In this document: in pieces, positions 9,789 to 19,458 of the stretch
Layout: each line of letters begins with the position of its first letter
Numbering within the stretch: the first letter of the stretch is position 1
Origin: CBFIGX01 sp965662265
GTDB taxonomy: Bacteria > Bacteroidota > Bacteroidia > Flavobacteriales > UBA7430
Length of the DNA stretch: 64,000 nt
Direction of reading: 5' to 3'
Assembly: GCA_965662265.1 (NCBI GenBank)
Contig: CBFIGX010000004.1
Coordinates: forward strand, 1 to 64,000
Notes under the pieces: generated by a model
The model's input: the letters and a program-made list of their open reading frames with translations, nothing else
Database searches by the model: none
What the model was told of the DNA's origin: nothing
Made by a program: the position numbers and the translations under genes

Positions 9789-10703
9789 TTATCTATACAA
9801 GTGGAAAAACCCTGTCATTTGCTTTTGATCAGACTTAGTGTGAATGTTTATTTTGTAGTCAATTTGGTAGTAGTAAACACCTTCAGGCACTTCATTACCA
9901 CCCTTGCTTATACCATCCCAACGAGGTAGCTCATCACCAGAATTCACAGTTGCCATATGTCTTCCCCATTGGCTGTATATTTCCATCGTAAAGTTTGTAG
10001 ATTTACACATATCTTCTACTTCAGTAACATTTTCGTGATCATTTAATGGTTTAAATTCGTTATTGTACTCATCACCATTAGGTGTAAATACTGTTGGCAT
10101 ATTTAAAGCACAATCACACTCATTTATTTTTGTAGTTACTATATTTCTAGCAGAAAAAATGCCACAAAGATTTTCGAATTCTACTGTAAATTGGTGTTCA
10201 TAGTTAAAGTCTATTTCGTCAATGATATCCTGTAGCACCAAAGTTCTGCCGCTAAGGCTATCATGAAGAGATATTCCGTCTAAATACCAATAATGAATGT
10301 AGCCATCATTCGGAGTAATAAGTGTTGGCATATCCTCTAAACATACTTCTACGACCGTATCTACATTAAGTTCAGTATCCGTAAATGTAAGCATAAAGTC
10401 AGGGTTAGATGCGTCTACTGTTAAGTTAAAACTACTGTAAAATGTATTGTTTACATTGTAAACGTATAGCGTATATTCTCCATCATTGGATATAGTTATC
10501 GAGCTGTCGCTATTTTCGCTGATGGGTTGGTCGTTAAAGTACCATGTGTATATAGAGTCTGATGGTATTGAGTTTGGAAAATTGATAGTGGTGTCTGTAA
10601 TAGATTCACAAATCGATATATCATCAAACCAGCTCATTTGTGTTTGGGCATTAACAGTGTTTGTTAGCCACAAGAGGTAGATTAGGGTAAGTATTCTTTT
10701 CAT
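9789..10703 (-). CDS. T9SS type B (CHU_C, gliding-motility-associated) secreted protein
   Basis: A 304-residue exported protein. A signal peptide (MKRILTLIYLLWLTNTVNAQ) is followed by two Ig-like/PKD-like segments ('YTWYFNDQPISENSDSSITI', 'YIHYWYLDGISL') and a C-terminal CHU_C domain beginning 'CALNMPTVFTPNGDEYNNEF', with 'IYSQWGRHMATV' and 'PEGVYYYQIDY'. CHU_C is the type B sorting signal for T9SS. The start is 9 bases after the hutI stop, so it may be co-transcribed with hutI, although a surface protein has no clear job in histidine breakdown. Function beyond surface display is unknown. Confidence 0.87.
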   Translation of the reverse strand: MKRILTLIYLLWLTNTVNAQTQMSWFDDISICESITDTTINFPNSIPSDSIYTWYFNDQPISENSDSSITISNDGEYTLYVYNVNNTFYSSFNLTVDASNPDFMLTFTDTELNVDTVVEVCLEDMPTLITPNDGYIHYWYLDGISLHDSLSGRTLVLQDIIDEIDFNYEHQFTVEFENLCGIFSARNIVTTKINECDCALNMPTVFTPNGDEYNNEFKPLNDHENVTEVEDMCKSTNFTMEIYSQWGRHMATVNSGDELPRWDGISKGGNEVPEGVYYYQIDYKINIHTKSDQKQMTGFFHLYR

Positions 10704-10712
10704 ATTCTTTTC

Positions 10713-11963
10713 TTATTGATTGAATTCACAACCATTAATGAAAACCTTTTTAATGATTTGGTGCCCAAAGTTATATGGGAGAAATGCATAAGAAGGAATT
10801 TTCTTTGTGATAAATATATTACCTTTTTTTCCTTTAGCAATACTTCCTTCATATTTACTTATCCCCATAGCATAAGCACCATTGATTGTAGCTGCATTTA
10901 TAGCTTCTTCAGGATTCATTTGCATCTGGATACAGGCTAGTGAAACTACAAAATTCATATTCCCAGATGGGGTAGAGCCAGGGTTATAGTCTGTAGCTAA
11001 GCAAACAGGCAGCCCTTGATCAATCATTTCTCGTGCGGGTGCGTATGGTATTTTCAGAAAAAAAGAACAGGAAGGTAAAAGAGTAGGCATTGTTGACGTA
11101 TCTTTAAGTGCATCAATGTCTTCTTGATTTACTATTTCTAAATGGTCCACAGATAGTGCTCCTAGCTTTACAGCAGCACGGATACCTCCTATGCTATTAA
11201 ATTGGTTGACATGGACTTTTGGAATCAAGCCATATTGTTTTCCTGCGGTTACCACTCTTTCCATTTCTTCTACTGAGAAATAACCTTTTTCACAAAAGAT
11301 GTCAATATAATCGGCCAGTCTTTCTTCACAAACTAGTGGTAGCATCTCATCTTCAATCAATTTTATATAACCTTCTTTATAGTTTTTGTATTGTAACGGT
11401 ACAGCATGTGCACCCAGAAATGTAGACTTGATAGTAATAGGAAAGTTTTTCTTGAGCCTTTTGATTACTCGGAGTATTTTCAATTCACTTTCAGTACTCA
11501 GGCCATAGCCACTTTTAATTTCTATAGCGCCAGTACCCATTTTAATTAATTCTATTAATCTTAGTGAAGCATCTTGATAAAGCTCTTCTTCAGTGGTATG
11601 GGTAAGTTGGTTTGCCGAATTTAATATACCACCGCCTTTGTTTGCAATTTCTTCATAACTAAGTCCATTTATTCGATCTACAAACTCTGCTTCTCGGCTT
11701 GCAGCAAAAACCAAATGACTGTGACTGTCTACCCAGCTAGGGAATACCATCCCACCCTCTGCGTCTATTACCTGAGTGTGGTTCCAGTTTTCTATGCCTG
11801 GCCAATTGTTCATAGAACCAAAATCTGTAATGATTCCATCTTCCATACACAAAAAAGCATCTTTTACGGTGCTTAAATGGTTCATTTCTTTACCTGATAC
11901 CTTTTCGCGAATTTCTTGTTCAACTTGAACAAGTTCGGCAATATTTTTTATGAGGACTTTCAT
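10713..11963 (-). CDS. hutI: imidazolonepropionase
   Basis: A 416-residue amidohydrolase that opens imidazolone propionate to N-formimino-L-glutamate in histidine catabolism. Metal-binding HxH is in 'WVDSHSHLVFA', with further ligands in 'GAHAVPLQY', 'PKVHVNQFNSIGG' and 'CLATDYNPGSTPSGNM'; these are typical HutI residues. Its product feeds FtcD, encoded downstream on the same strand after the CHU_C gene. The start at 11963 is supported by a TATTTTTG promoter element at 11990-11983. Confidence 0.95.
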   Translation of the reverse strand: MKVLIKNIAELVQVEQEIREKVSGKEMNHLSTVKDAFLCMEDGIITDFGSMNNWPGIENWNHTQVIDAEGGMVFPSWVDSHSHLVFAASREAEFVDRINGLSYEEIANKGGGILNSANQLTHTTEEELYQDASLRLIELIKMGTGAIEIKSGYGLSTESELKILRVIKRLKKNFPITIKSTFLGAHAVPLQYKNYKEGYIKLIEDEMLPLVCEERLADYIDIFCEKGYFSVEEMERVVTAGKQYGLIPKVHVNQFNSIGGIRAAVKLGALSVDHLEIVNQEDIDALKDTSTMPTLLPSCSFFLKIPYAPAREMIDQGLPVCLATDYNPGSTPSGNMNFVVSLACIQMQMNPEEAINAATINGAYAMGISKYEGSIAKGKKGNIFITKKIPSYAFLPYNFGHQIIKKVFINGCEFNQ

Positions 11964-11982
11964 ACATTTTTATTGTGCATGC

Positions 11983-11990
11983 CAAAAATA
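11983..11990 (-). promoter_or_regulatory. hutI -7 promoter element
   Basis: TATTTTTG on the minus strand matches the Bacteroidota -7 consensus TAnnTTTG, about 20 bases upstream of the hutI ATG. No clear -33 TTG was found at the normal distance. Confidence 0.6.
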
Positions 11991-12088
11991 AGAAACCTTA
12001 TTGAAACTTGTATGCTGCGGAATGCTAATGTGCAGTAATACAATATGAGTTGTGTTTTTTCCTTTCTTAACCAATAATAAAATCGATA

Positions 12089-12124
12089 AGACTCAAGAAT
12101 GAATATTGCTTTAATTTTGAGTCT
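12089..12124. repeat. inverted repeat upstream of aroC
   Basis: AGACTCAA (12089-12096) and TTGAGTCT (12117-12124) form a perfect 8-base inverted repeat with a 20-base spacer, in the 242-base divergent region between hutI and aroC. It could be an operator or an RNA hairpin. The rest of that region holds the two -7 elements and nothing else I recognise. Confidence 0.5.
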
Positions 12125-12191
12125 AATTATTACTCTTTTCTATAATTGTGTAATTAAAGCTACTTTATATGCAATGCATTATACATTTTCC

Positions 12192-12199
12192 TATTTTTG
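12192..12199 (+). promoter_or_regulatory. aroC -7 promoter element
   Basis: TATTTTTG matches TAnnTTTG exactly and ends only 6 bases before the aroC ATG at 12206. If it is used, transcription begins at or next to the start codon and the message is leaderless or nearly so. Confidence 0.6.
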
Positions 12200-12205
12200 T
12201 TCCGT

Positions 12206-13285
12206 ATGAGTTCAAATTCTTTTGGAAAAATATTCAAATTAACTAGTTTCGGAGAGTCACACGGAACTGCTATAGGAGGAGTTATTGATGGCTGCCCTGC
12301 AGGGTTTAATATACAAATAGAACAAGTCCAGAAGGATCTTGATCGGAGAAGGCCTGGTCAATCAAAAATTACTACTCAAAGAAAAGAGGCTGATAAGGTA
12401 TTGTTTCTTTCTGGAATTTTTGAAGGTAAAACTTTAGGAACACCCATTGCCTTTATGATATTAAATGAAGATGCAAAGTCTGGGGATTATTCTCACATAA
12501 AGGATACTTACAGACCTTCTCATGCAGATTATACCTACGATGCTAAATATGGTTATCGCGATTATAGAGGTGGTGGAAGATCATCTGCTAGAGAAACTGT
12601 CGCAAGAGTGGTAGCTGGATCTATTGCAAAACAATTGTTAAAAAATATAGGGATAGATACTAATGCTTATGTTTCTTCGGTAGGAGAAATTGATTTAGAC
12701 ATTCCTCATACTGATTTAGACCTTACAAAAATTGAATCTAATATTGTCCGATGTCCAGATGATGATTGCGCAAATGCGATGATCAATTATATTGATGCTG
12801 TCCGGAAACAAGGCGATACTATAGGTGGTGTCATTACAGGTTTGGCAATAAATGTCCCTAAAGGACTGGGTGAGCCTGTTTTTGATAAACTTCATGCAGA
12901 TTTAGCCAAAGCCATGCTTAGTATTAATGCTGTGAAAGGATTTGAATATGGAGGCGGTTTTGCAATGTCGCAAAGAAGAGGTTCTGAAGTGAATGATCTT
13001 CTGGTGAATGACGACAAAAAAATAAAGACTAAAACCAATTTCTCTGGCGGCATTCAAGGTGGTATTACTAACGGAGAAGATATTTACTTTCGAGTAGCAT
13101 TTAAGCCTGTAGCTACTCTTATGCAAAATCAACAAAGTGTTAACGATAGAGGTGAGGAGATTCTTGTAAAAGGAAAAGGGCGTCATGACCCATGTGTTGT
13201 TCCAAGAGCTGTTGCCATAGTAGAAGCTATGACTGCCATGGTAATTTTAGATCACTACTTAAGAAATAAGAGTACTAAATTGTAA
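12206..13285 (+). CDS. aroC: chorismate synthase
   Basis: Converts 5-enolpyruvylshikimate-3-phosphate to chorismate, the last shikimate step, using reduced FMN. Signatures seen: 'SFGESHGTAIGGVIDGCPAG', 'RRRPGQSKITTQRKE', 'YRGGGRSSARETVARV' and 'GRHDPCVVPRAVAIVEAM'. The frame can be opened at a TTG at 12197, but the ATG at 12206 gives the usual N-terminus (MSSNSFGKIFKLTSFGESHG), 359 residues, and respects the promoter element just upstream. The symporter gene follows 8 bases later. Confidence 0.97.
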   Translation: MSSNSFGKIFKLTSFGESHGTAIGGVIDGCPAGFNIQIEQVQKDLDRRRPGQSKITTQRKEADKVLFLSGIFEGKTLGTPIAFMILNEDAKSGDYSHIKDTYRPSHADYTYDAKYGYRDYRGGGRSSARETVARVVAGSIAKQLLKNIGIDTNAYVSSVGEIDLDIPHTDLDLTKIESNIVRCPDDDCANAMINYIDAVRKQGDTIGGVITGLAINVPKGLGEPVFDKLHADLAKAMLSINAVKGFEYGGGFAMSQRRGSEVNDLLVNDDKKIKTKTNFSGGIQGGITNGEDIYFRVAFKPVATLMQNQQSVNDRGEEILVKGKGRHDPCVVPRAVAIVEAMTAMVILDHYLRNKSTKL

Positions 13286-13293
13286 CTATAGAT

Positions 13294-14601
13294 ATGAAAA
13301 AATTAGCATTACACTGGAAAATCATCATAGGGATGGTTTTGGGAGTGATATTCGGCCTTCTAGCTATAATAGTAGGATGGGATCATTTTACGAGTAACTG
13401 GATTAAGCCTTTTGGTACTATTTTCATTAATCTTCTTAAGCTTATTGCAGTTCCTCTTGTCTTTGCATCTCTAATCAAAGGAGTTGCTAGTTTGAGCGAT
13501 ATATCTAAACTCTCTAGAATAGGATCAAAAACCATAGCACTATATTTAACTTCAACAGTTTTGGCTGTTACAACAGGTTTACTTATCGTAAATACTGTTC
13601 AACCTGGAAAGTATTTCTCTGAAGAGAAGCGCATAGAGTTTAAAGAAAAATATGCTTCTAAAACTGAAGCAAAAATGGAAGCTGCAGCAGAGGTGAAAAA
13701 CCAAGGTCCACTTCAGTTTTTAGTAGATATTGTTCCTCAAAATTTTGTAAAGGCTACTTCCAATAATAAAAATATGCTTCAAGTCATTTTCTTCGCTATC
13801 TTATTTGGTATTGCGATGATAATGCTACCAGATGAAAAAACAATTTATGTGAAGGGCTTTTTTGACGGAGTGAATGATGTGATTCTTCAAATTGTAGATT
13901 TAATAATGCTTACCGCCCCATATGGAGTCTTTGCTTTACTTGCTTCACTCATGGTCGATTTCTCTGATGGCGATGTGAATAATGTGTTAGAGTTGTTCTC
14001 TGCATTAGGCTTATATTCTTTAGCAGTAGTATTTGGTTTATTACTAATGATAACTGTGGTTTATCCTATTATTTTGAAGCTGTTTACTAAAATGAATTAT
14101 TTTGACTTCTTTAAAGGGATTATGCCAGCACAAATGCTTGCTTTTTCTACTAGCTCTAGTGCAGCTACTTTGCCAGTAACCATGGAGCGATGTGAAGATC
14201 ATTTAGGAGTATCCGAAGAGGTAAGTTCTTTTGTGCTTCCACTTGGTGCTACTATAAATATGGATGGAACTAGCTTGTATCAAGCAGTAGCGGCTGTTTT
14301 TATTGCCCAAGCCTTTGGTATAGATTTAGATCTCACACAACAATTAACCATTGTTCTTACCGCTACCTTAGCTTCCATTGGCGCGGCAGCAGTTCCAGGA
14401 GCTGGTTTGGTTATGCTTGTGATTGTTTTAGGTGCTGTAGGTATGGATCCTGAAGGGGTAGCTCTTATCTTTGCTGTAGATCGAATTCTTGACATGCTTC
14501 GAACAGTTGTAAATGTAACCGGAGACGCTACAGTAGCCACAGTTATTGCAAGTACTGAAGGGCAACTTAGAGATGTGACGGAAAAAGAATTAATGTCATA
14601 A
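13294..14601 (+). CDS. dicarboxylate/amino acid:cation symporter (DAACS family)
   Basis: A 435-residue inner-membrane transporter of the GltP/DctA family. Family landmarks are present: the serine-rich re-entrant loop 'AFSTSSSAATLPVTM', 'LPLGATINMDGTSLYQ' and the C-terminal 'VNVTGDATVATVIAS' substrate-binding segment. It has about eight transmembrane helices plus two hairpins. The likely cargo is glutamate, aspartate or C4-dicarboxylates with Na+ or H+. A charged insert (about residues 110-135, rich in Glu and Lys) lies in the loop after helix 3. It follows aroC by 8 bases, probably the same transcript, with no obvious functional link. Confidence 0.92.
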   Translation: MKKLALHWKIIIGMVLGVIFGLLAIIVGWDHFTSNWIKPFGTIFINLLKLIAVPLVFASLIKGVASLSDISKLSRIGSKTIALYLTSTVLAVTTGLLIVNTVQPGKYFSEEKRIEFKEKYASKTEAKMEAAAEVKNQGPLQFLVDIVPQNFVKATSNNKNMLQVIFFAILFGIAMIMLPDEKTIYVKGFFDGVNDVILQIVDLIMLTAPYGVFALLASLMVDFSDGDVNNVLELFSALGLYSLAVVFGLLLMITVVYPIILKLFTKMNYFDFFKGIMPAQMLAFSTSSSAATLPVTMERCEDHLGVSEEVSSFVLPLGATINMDGTSLYQAVAAVFIAQAFGIDLDLTQQLTIVLTATLASIGAAAVPGAGLVMLVIVLGAVGMDPEGVALIFAVDRILDMLRTVVNVTGDATVATVIASTEGQLRDVTEKELMS

Positions 14602-14725
14602 AGCTATACTACCAAAATAAAATGAATCTAGTACTTTTTCCTAGTTTATGAGTTTTTCCTAATGTTAAAACAATGCTGGGTCTATTAATGTAGAAGCCAA
14701 GTTGAAAAAACGATATTGGCAATTA

Positions 14726-17700
14726 TTAGCTCATTTTATCCTTTACCCATTTACGAGCATTAACAAAGGCTTCTATCCATGGAGATACTTCATGATTATC
14801 TTCCGTGTAGTGTGCCCAATTCCATGGGAAAATAGACCGTTCAGGATGTGGCATCATCACTAAATGACGACCATCTTTAGAAGTCATCGCAGCTGTGTTA
14901 AAGTCTGAGCCATTTGGGTTAGCTGGATAGTTTTTGTAACTATATTTAGAGACTATACTGTATTCACCCTCAGCGTATGGCATTGAAAATTTTCCTTCTC
15001 CATGGGCTACCCAAACACCCATTCTTGACCCAGACAAGCTACCAAACATTACGGAGTTGTTTTCTGGTATATCAACATTAACAAATCCAGATTCGAATTT
15101 GTGAGAGTCGTTGTGTAGCATTTTAGGTTTTTCAACATGATCAGGGTTAATCAGCCCTAACTCTATAAACAACTGGCAGCCATTGCATATTCCAAGTGAA
15201 AGAGTGTCTTCTCGATTAAAGAAGTTCTTTAGTGCCGTACGCGCATTGTTATTGTATTTAAATGATCCTGCCCATCCTTTTGCAGAACCTAAAACATCGG
15301 AGTTAGAAAAACCACCCACAGCAGCAATAAAGTTTACATCACTTAAGTCTTCTTTACCACTCATGAGGTCGGTCATATGAATGTCTTTGACGTCGAAACC
15401 TGCTAGGTAAAGTGCATAAGCCATTTCACGTTCAGAATTCGATCCTTTTTCTCTTATAATGGCTGCTTTTAGACCACTTGGAGTTTTTCTATTTGGATCT
15501 AATCCGATTGCAGTTAATTGCCCAGTAAAACCCTTAGGGAAATTATATGCCAAAGGCATATGCTTGTAGTTGTTATATCGCTCTAGTGCTTTTTCTTCGC
15601 CGCTTTGCTTTTGGTCTAGTAAATAAGATGTTTTATACCATACATCTCTAAGGTCGTTAATACTTAAATTTAGTTGGTAGTCTTTATGATTCAGATTTAG
15701 TATGTCAGTATCGGTTACCTCACCAATATTATGGTAAGTGACATTCATTTTATTTAAAATAGTGTCTGCATTTTCTAAATTGTTTACCTGAAGGAGTACT
15801 CCCGCATTTTCGGCAAATAGTACCTTTACAAGGTCTTCTTCATTAAGTTCAGTAAGATTTATGTTTGCACCTATATTAACATTTGCAAAACACATTTCTA
15901 AAAGCGCTGTAATCATACCTCCGGCAGAAATATCATGACCTGCTTCTACTAGATTAGCTTTTATTAATTTCTGTATGGCGTTAAAGCTATTTTTAAAAAA
16001 CTCAGAATTTTTAATGGAAGGAGTTGCAGCCCCAACTTTATTGTTGACTTGAGCAAAAGAAGAACCGCCTAATTTATAGGCGTCTTGAGAAAGGTTAATG
16101 TAGATGATTTTTGAATTGTCTAGCTTCTTGAGTACAGGGCTAACTACTTGGTTGATATTGCTACATTCTCCAATAGCAGAAATGATAACAGTTCCTGGTG
16201 AAACAACTTTACTGCCGTCTTTGTACTTCTGAGTCATTGATAAGCTGTCTTTACCTGTAGGAACATTAATTCCAAGTGAGATGGCAAAGTCGCTAATGCT
16301 TTTTACTGCATCGTATAGACGTGCATCTTCACCTTCATTTCTACACGGCCACATCCAGTTGGCACTAAGTGAAACACCAGATAACTCATCAGTTAGGGGT
16401 GCAAACACAATGTTGGTTAGTGCTTCAGCGATAGAGTTTCTAGACCCAGCAATAGGGTCAATTAAAGCAGATATAGGTGCGTGTCCTATAGAGGTTGCAA
16501 TTCCTTTTTTGCCTCTATAGTCTAGAGCCATTACACCACAATTGTTTAGCGGTAAATGTAAAGGACCTGCATTTTGTTGCTTGGCAACCTTACCCGAAAC
16601 ACATCTATCAACTTTATTCGTTAGCCAGTCTTTACAAGCAACGGCTTCTAGCTGAAGAACAGATGTAATGTATTCAAGTATATTACCTTTGTTATATTCT
16701 AACTTGGTAAAGTTAGCTTTGACTCTAGAGTCAGTCATTATAGTTTTTGGAGAAGAACCAAAGTAGTGGTTTAACTTCATGTCGATTGGCTTTCGACCGT
16801 CTAAACTTGATTCAAAAGAGAAGTTCATGTCATTAGTAATCTCTCCTACATTATAGAAAGGCGCTCTTTCTCTTTCAGAAATTTTCTTTAGCACATCTAA
16901 ATTGGATTCATCGATAACTAAGCCCATTCGTTCTTGAGATTCATTCCCAACAATTTCTTTTGCAGAGAGAGTAGGGTCTCCAATTGGTAGGGCTTCTAAG
17001 TCAATTTTACCTCCAGTTTCTTCTACAAGCTCCGACAAGCAATTTAGGTGTCCTCCGGCACCGTGATCGTGAATAGATACAATTGGGTTATTATCACTTT
17101 CTACCATGGCACGAATGGCGTTTGCAGCACGTTTTTGCATTTCTGGGTTAGATCGCTGAATAGCATTTAATTCAATGGCATTATCTAACTCACCCGTATC
17201 TAAAGATGACACAGATGAACCTCCCATACCAATACGATAGTTGTCACCTCCCAAAATAACTACGCGATCACCTTTGTTGGGAACGTCTTTTAAAGCGTCT
17301 TGTTTTTTGCCCCATCCAATTCCTCCGGCAAGCATAATTACTTTGTCAAAACCTAATACTTGATCGGCTTCTTGATGCTCAAAAGTTAAAACAGATCCTG
17401 AAATTAAAGGTTGCCCAAATTTATTCCCAAAATCAGAGGCTCCATTAGAGGCTTTTATAAGAATGTCCATAGGTGTTTGATATAACCATGGTCTTTCCTT
17501 CATTCCTTCTTCCCAGTTGCGATTTTCCTCTAATCGTGAGTAAGAAGTCATGTATACTGCTGTACCCGCTAGAGGGAGGCTGCCCTTGCCACCAGCAAGT
17601 CTATCTCTAATTTCTCCGCCAGAACCAGTAGCGGCTCCATTAAAAGGTTCTACTGTTGTAGGGAAATTATGGGTTTCTGCTTTTAGTGATAAAACAGATT

Positions 17701-18409
17701 GAATTTCTTTTGTTCTATAGTAATCTGCAATATCCTGTCTTTTCGGAGAAAATTGTTCAATCTTCGGTCCTTTTACAAAGGCTACATTGTCTTTATAGGC
17801 AGAGACTAAATTGTCGCCATTGGCTTCTGATGTTTTCTTGATAAGCTTAAATAGGCTCGACTCTTGTTCCTCACCATCGATAATAAAAATACCGTTAAAA
17901 ATTTTGTGACGACAATGTTCAGAGTTAATTTGTGAAAAACCAAAAACTTCAGAATCGGTCAATTTTCTTCCAATATCTTGACTTACGCTCTTTAAGTAGT
18001 CTACTTCATCTTGACTTAGAGCCAATCCTTCTTTTTGGTTATAAGCTTCAATGTCATCTATATGGATAATATCTTTAGGTGTTGTTTGTACATTAAATAG
18101 TTCTTGATCTAAGCCTTTGTACTTCACTTGTAGCATTGGGTCAAATCCAGCCATATCATCATATAAGAAATATTCTTCAATACGACCTATGCCTTGAATA
18201 CCCATGTTTTGTGTGATTTCTACAGCATTCGTACTCCATGGAGTGACCATCTCTTTACGCGGCCCTAAATATAGTCCTTTAACTGTAGAAGTATTTAACT
18301 TTTGGGCCTCTCCGAATAACCATTGTAATTTTTCACAATTTCCTGGGTTAATTGCCTCTTCAGTAGCTACAGCAAATACTTGTTTAACTCCCTTAAAGAA
18401 TGAAATCAT
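14726..18409 (-). CDS. purL: phosphoribosylformylglycinamidine synthase (large, single-chain)
   Basis: A 1227-residue FGAM synthase for the fourth step of purine synthesis: FGAR + glutamine + ATP to FGAM. Like proteobacterial PurL it joins an N-terminal PurS-like domain, two AIRS-like catalytic halves ('SEHCRHKIFNG', 'AETHNFPTTVEPFNGAATGSGG', 'PTGKDSLSMT') and a C-terminal class I glutamine amidotransferase with nucleophile Cys in 'LGICNGCQLFIELGL' (about residue 1070) and the His/Glu pair in 'MMPHPERSIF'. It stands alone; a TAATTTTG promoter element lies upstream at 18449-18442. Confidence 0.97.
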   Translation of the reverse strand: MISFFKGVKQVFAVATEEAINPGNCEKLQWLFGEAQKLNTSTVKGLYLGPRKEMVTPWSTNAVEITQNMGIQGIGRIEEYFLYDDMAGFDPMLQVKYKGLDQELFNVQTTPKDIIHIDDIEAYNQKEGLALSQDEVDYLKSVSQDIGRKLTDSEVFGFSQINSEHCRHKIFNGIFIIDGEEQESSLFKLIKKTSEANGDNLVSAYKDNVAFVKGPKIEQFSPKRQDIADYYRTKEIQSVLSLKAETHNFPTTVEPFNGAATGSGGEIRDRLAGGKGSLPLAGTAVYMTSYSRLEENRNWEEGMKERPWLYQTPMDILIKASNGASDFGNKFGQPLISGSVLTFEHQEADQVLGFDKVIMLAGGIGWGKKQDALKDVPNKGDRVVILGGDNYRIGMGGSSVSSLDTGELDNAIELNAIQRSNPEMQKRAANAIRAMVESDNNPIVSIHDHGAGGHLNCLSELVEETGGKIDLEALPIGDPTLSAKEIVGNESQERMGLVIDESNLDVLKKISERERAPFYNVGEITNDMNFSFESSLDGRKPIDMKLNHYFGSSPKTIMTDSRVKANFTKLEYNKGNILEYITSVLQLEAVACKDWLTNKVDRCVSGKVAKQQNAGPLHLPLNNCGVMALDYRGKKGIATSIGHAPISALIDPIAGSRNSIAEALTNIVFAPLTDELSGVSLSANWMWPCRNEGEDARLYDAVKSISDFAISLGINVPTGKDSLSMTQKYKDGSKVVSPGTVIISAIGECSNINQVVSPVLKKLDNSKIIYINLSQDAYKLGGSSFAQVNNKVGAATPSIKNSEFFKNSFNAIQKLIKANLVEAGHDISAGGMITALLEMCFANVNIGANINLTELNEEDLVKVLFAENAGVLLQVNNLENADTILNKMNVTYHNIGEVTDTDILNLNHKDYQLNLSINDLRDVWYKTSYLLDQKQSGEEKALERYNNYKHMPLAYNFPKGFTGQLTAIGLDPNRKTPSGLKAAIIREKGSNSEREMAYALYLAGFDVKDIHMTDLMSGKEDLSDVNFIAAVGGFSNSDVLGSAKGWAGSFKYNNNARTALKNFFNREDTLSLGICNGCQLFIELGLINPDHVEKPKMLHNDSHKFESGFVNVDIPENNSVMFGSLSGSRMGVWVAHGEGKFSMPYAEGEYSIVSKYSYKNYPANPNGSDFNTAAMTSKDGRHLVMMPHPERSIFPWNWAHYTEDNHEVSPWIEAFVNARKWVKDKMS

Positions 18410-18441
18410 AGACGATTTTTTTTATTGCTTATAATCACAGG

Positions 18442-18449
18442 CAAAATTA
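18442..18449 (-). promoter_or_regulatory. purL -7 promoter element
   Basis: TAATTTTG on the minus strand fits TAnnTTTG, about 32 bases upstream of the purL ATG. No -33 TTG at normal spacing was found. Confidence 0.5.
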
Positions 18450-18473
18450 ATATTTTTTAGCAAAAAGCTTTTA

Positions 18474-18499
18474 AAAAAAGCCCCTAAAAAGGGGCTTAA
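18474..18499 (-). terminator. terminator after the serC-serA operon
   Basis: The stem AAGCCCCT/AGGGGCTT with a 4-base loop and a following T-run on the minus strand begins directly after the serA stop at 18502. Confidence 0.88.
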
Positions 18500-18501
18500 A
18501 T

Positions 18502-19452
18502 TTATTTCAAAAGAGCTTCAATTTGCTCAGCTAATTCTGTACCTATTCGATCTTGAGCTTCTAGTGTCGCAGCCCCAATATGAGGGCTTAATGACACTTG
18601 ATGAGCCATCAGAACTTTCATGCTTGGAGATGGCTCGTTTACGAATACGTCTAAACCAGCAAATTTGACCTTCCCACTATCTAGTGCTTCCAGTAAATCT
18701 GATTCGTCAATTACACCTCCTCGAGCTGCGTTGATAAGTCCTACATTGTCCTTCATCATTTCGATTTGCTTCTTAGCAATCAAAGGTTCACCTTGATAAG
18801 GAACGTGAACAGTAATAAAATCAGCATTTTTGTATAGAGTTTCTAAGTCTATTGTCTTGATGTTAAAATGCACACTTTGACCATCATAAAATTCTAGGTC
18901 TATCTGTGCAGCCTCACAATGTGGATCATGAGCTAATACTCTCATTCCTTGTCCTAATGCAATCTTAGCTACTTCTCTTCCAATTCGCCCAAATCCAATA
19001 ATACCGATAGTTTTTCCTCTTAACTCTATACCTGCGCTGTAACTTTTCTTTAGGTCTTTAAAGCGAGAATCTCCTTCTAGAGGCATATTTCTGTTAGCGT
19101 CGAATAAGAATCGAACCATCCCAAATAAGTGGGCAAAAACTAATTCTGCCACAGATGCTGAGCTGGCTCCTGGCGTATTGATTACGTGAAGGCCTTTTTC
19201 TCTTGCATATTCAACATCAATATTATCCATTCCTACACCACCTCTACCTATTAGTTTTAGCTTGGGGCAGGCATCTATTATATCTTTGCGAACCTTTGTT
19301 GCAGATCGAACCAGAAGTCCAGAGATGTTGTTTTCATTGATGAATTCAATTAGCCGCTCCTGGGCTACTTTGTCAGTAATTACTTCGAATCCGGAAGACT
19401 CTAATGCATCGATACCGCTTTTTGCTATTCCGTCGTTTGCTAATATTTTCAT
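18502..19452 (-). CDS. serA: D-3-phosphoglycerate dehydrogenase (short form)
   Basis: Oxidises 3-phosphoglycerate to 3-phosphohydroxypyruvate with NAD, the first step of serine synthesis. The 316-residue protein has the D-2-hydroxyacid dehydrogenase fold: the Rossmann motif 'GIIGFGRIGREVA', the catalytic Arg region 'NAARGGVIDESDL', the Glu region near 'LDVFVNEP' and the catalytic His in 'SLSPHIGAAT'. It lacks the C-terminal ACT regulatory domain of longer SerA proteins, so serine feedback by that route is not expected. It is third in the operon serC-HAD-serA, 6 bases after the HAD gene, which supports this over other 2-hydroxyacid dehydrogenases. Confidence 0.93.
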   Translation of the reverse strand: MKILANDGIAKSGIDALESSGFEVITDKVAQERLIEFINENNISGLLVRSATKVRKDIIDACPKLKLIGRGGVGMDNIDVEYAREKGLHVINTPGASSASVAELVFAHLFGMVRFLFDANRNMPLEGDSRFKDLKKSYSAGIELRGKTIGIIGFGRIGREVAKIALGQGMRVLAHDPHCEAAQIDLEFYDGQSVHFNIKTIDLETLYKNADFITVHVPYQGEPLIAKKQIEMMKDNVGLINAARGGVIDESDLLEALDSGKVKFAGLDVFVNEPSPSMKVLMAHQVSLSPHIGAATLEAQDRIGTELAEQIEALLK

Positions 19453-19458
19453 TATAAT

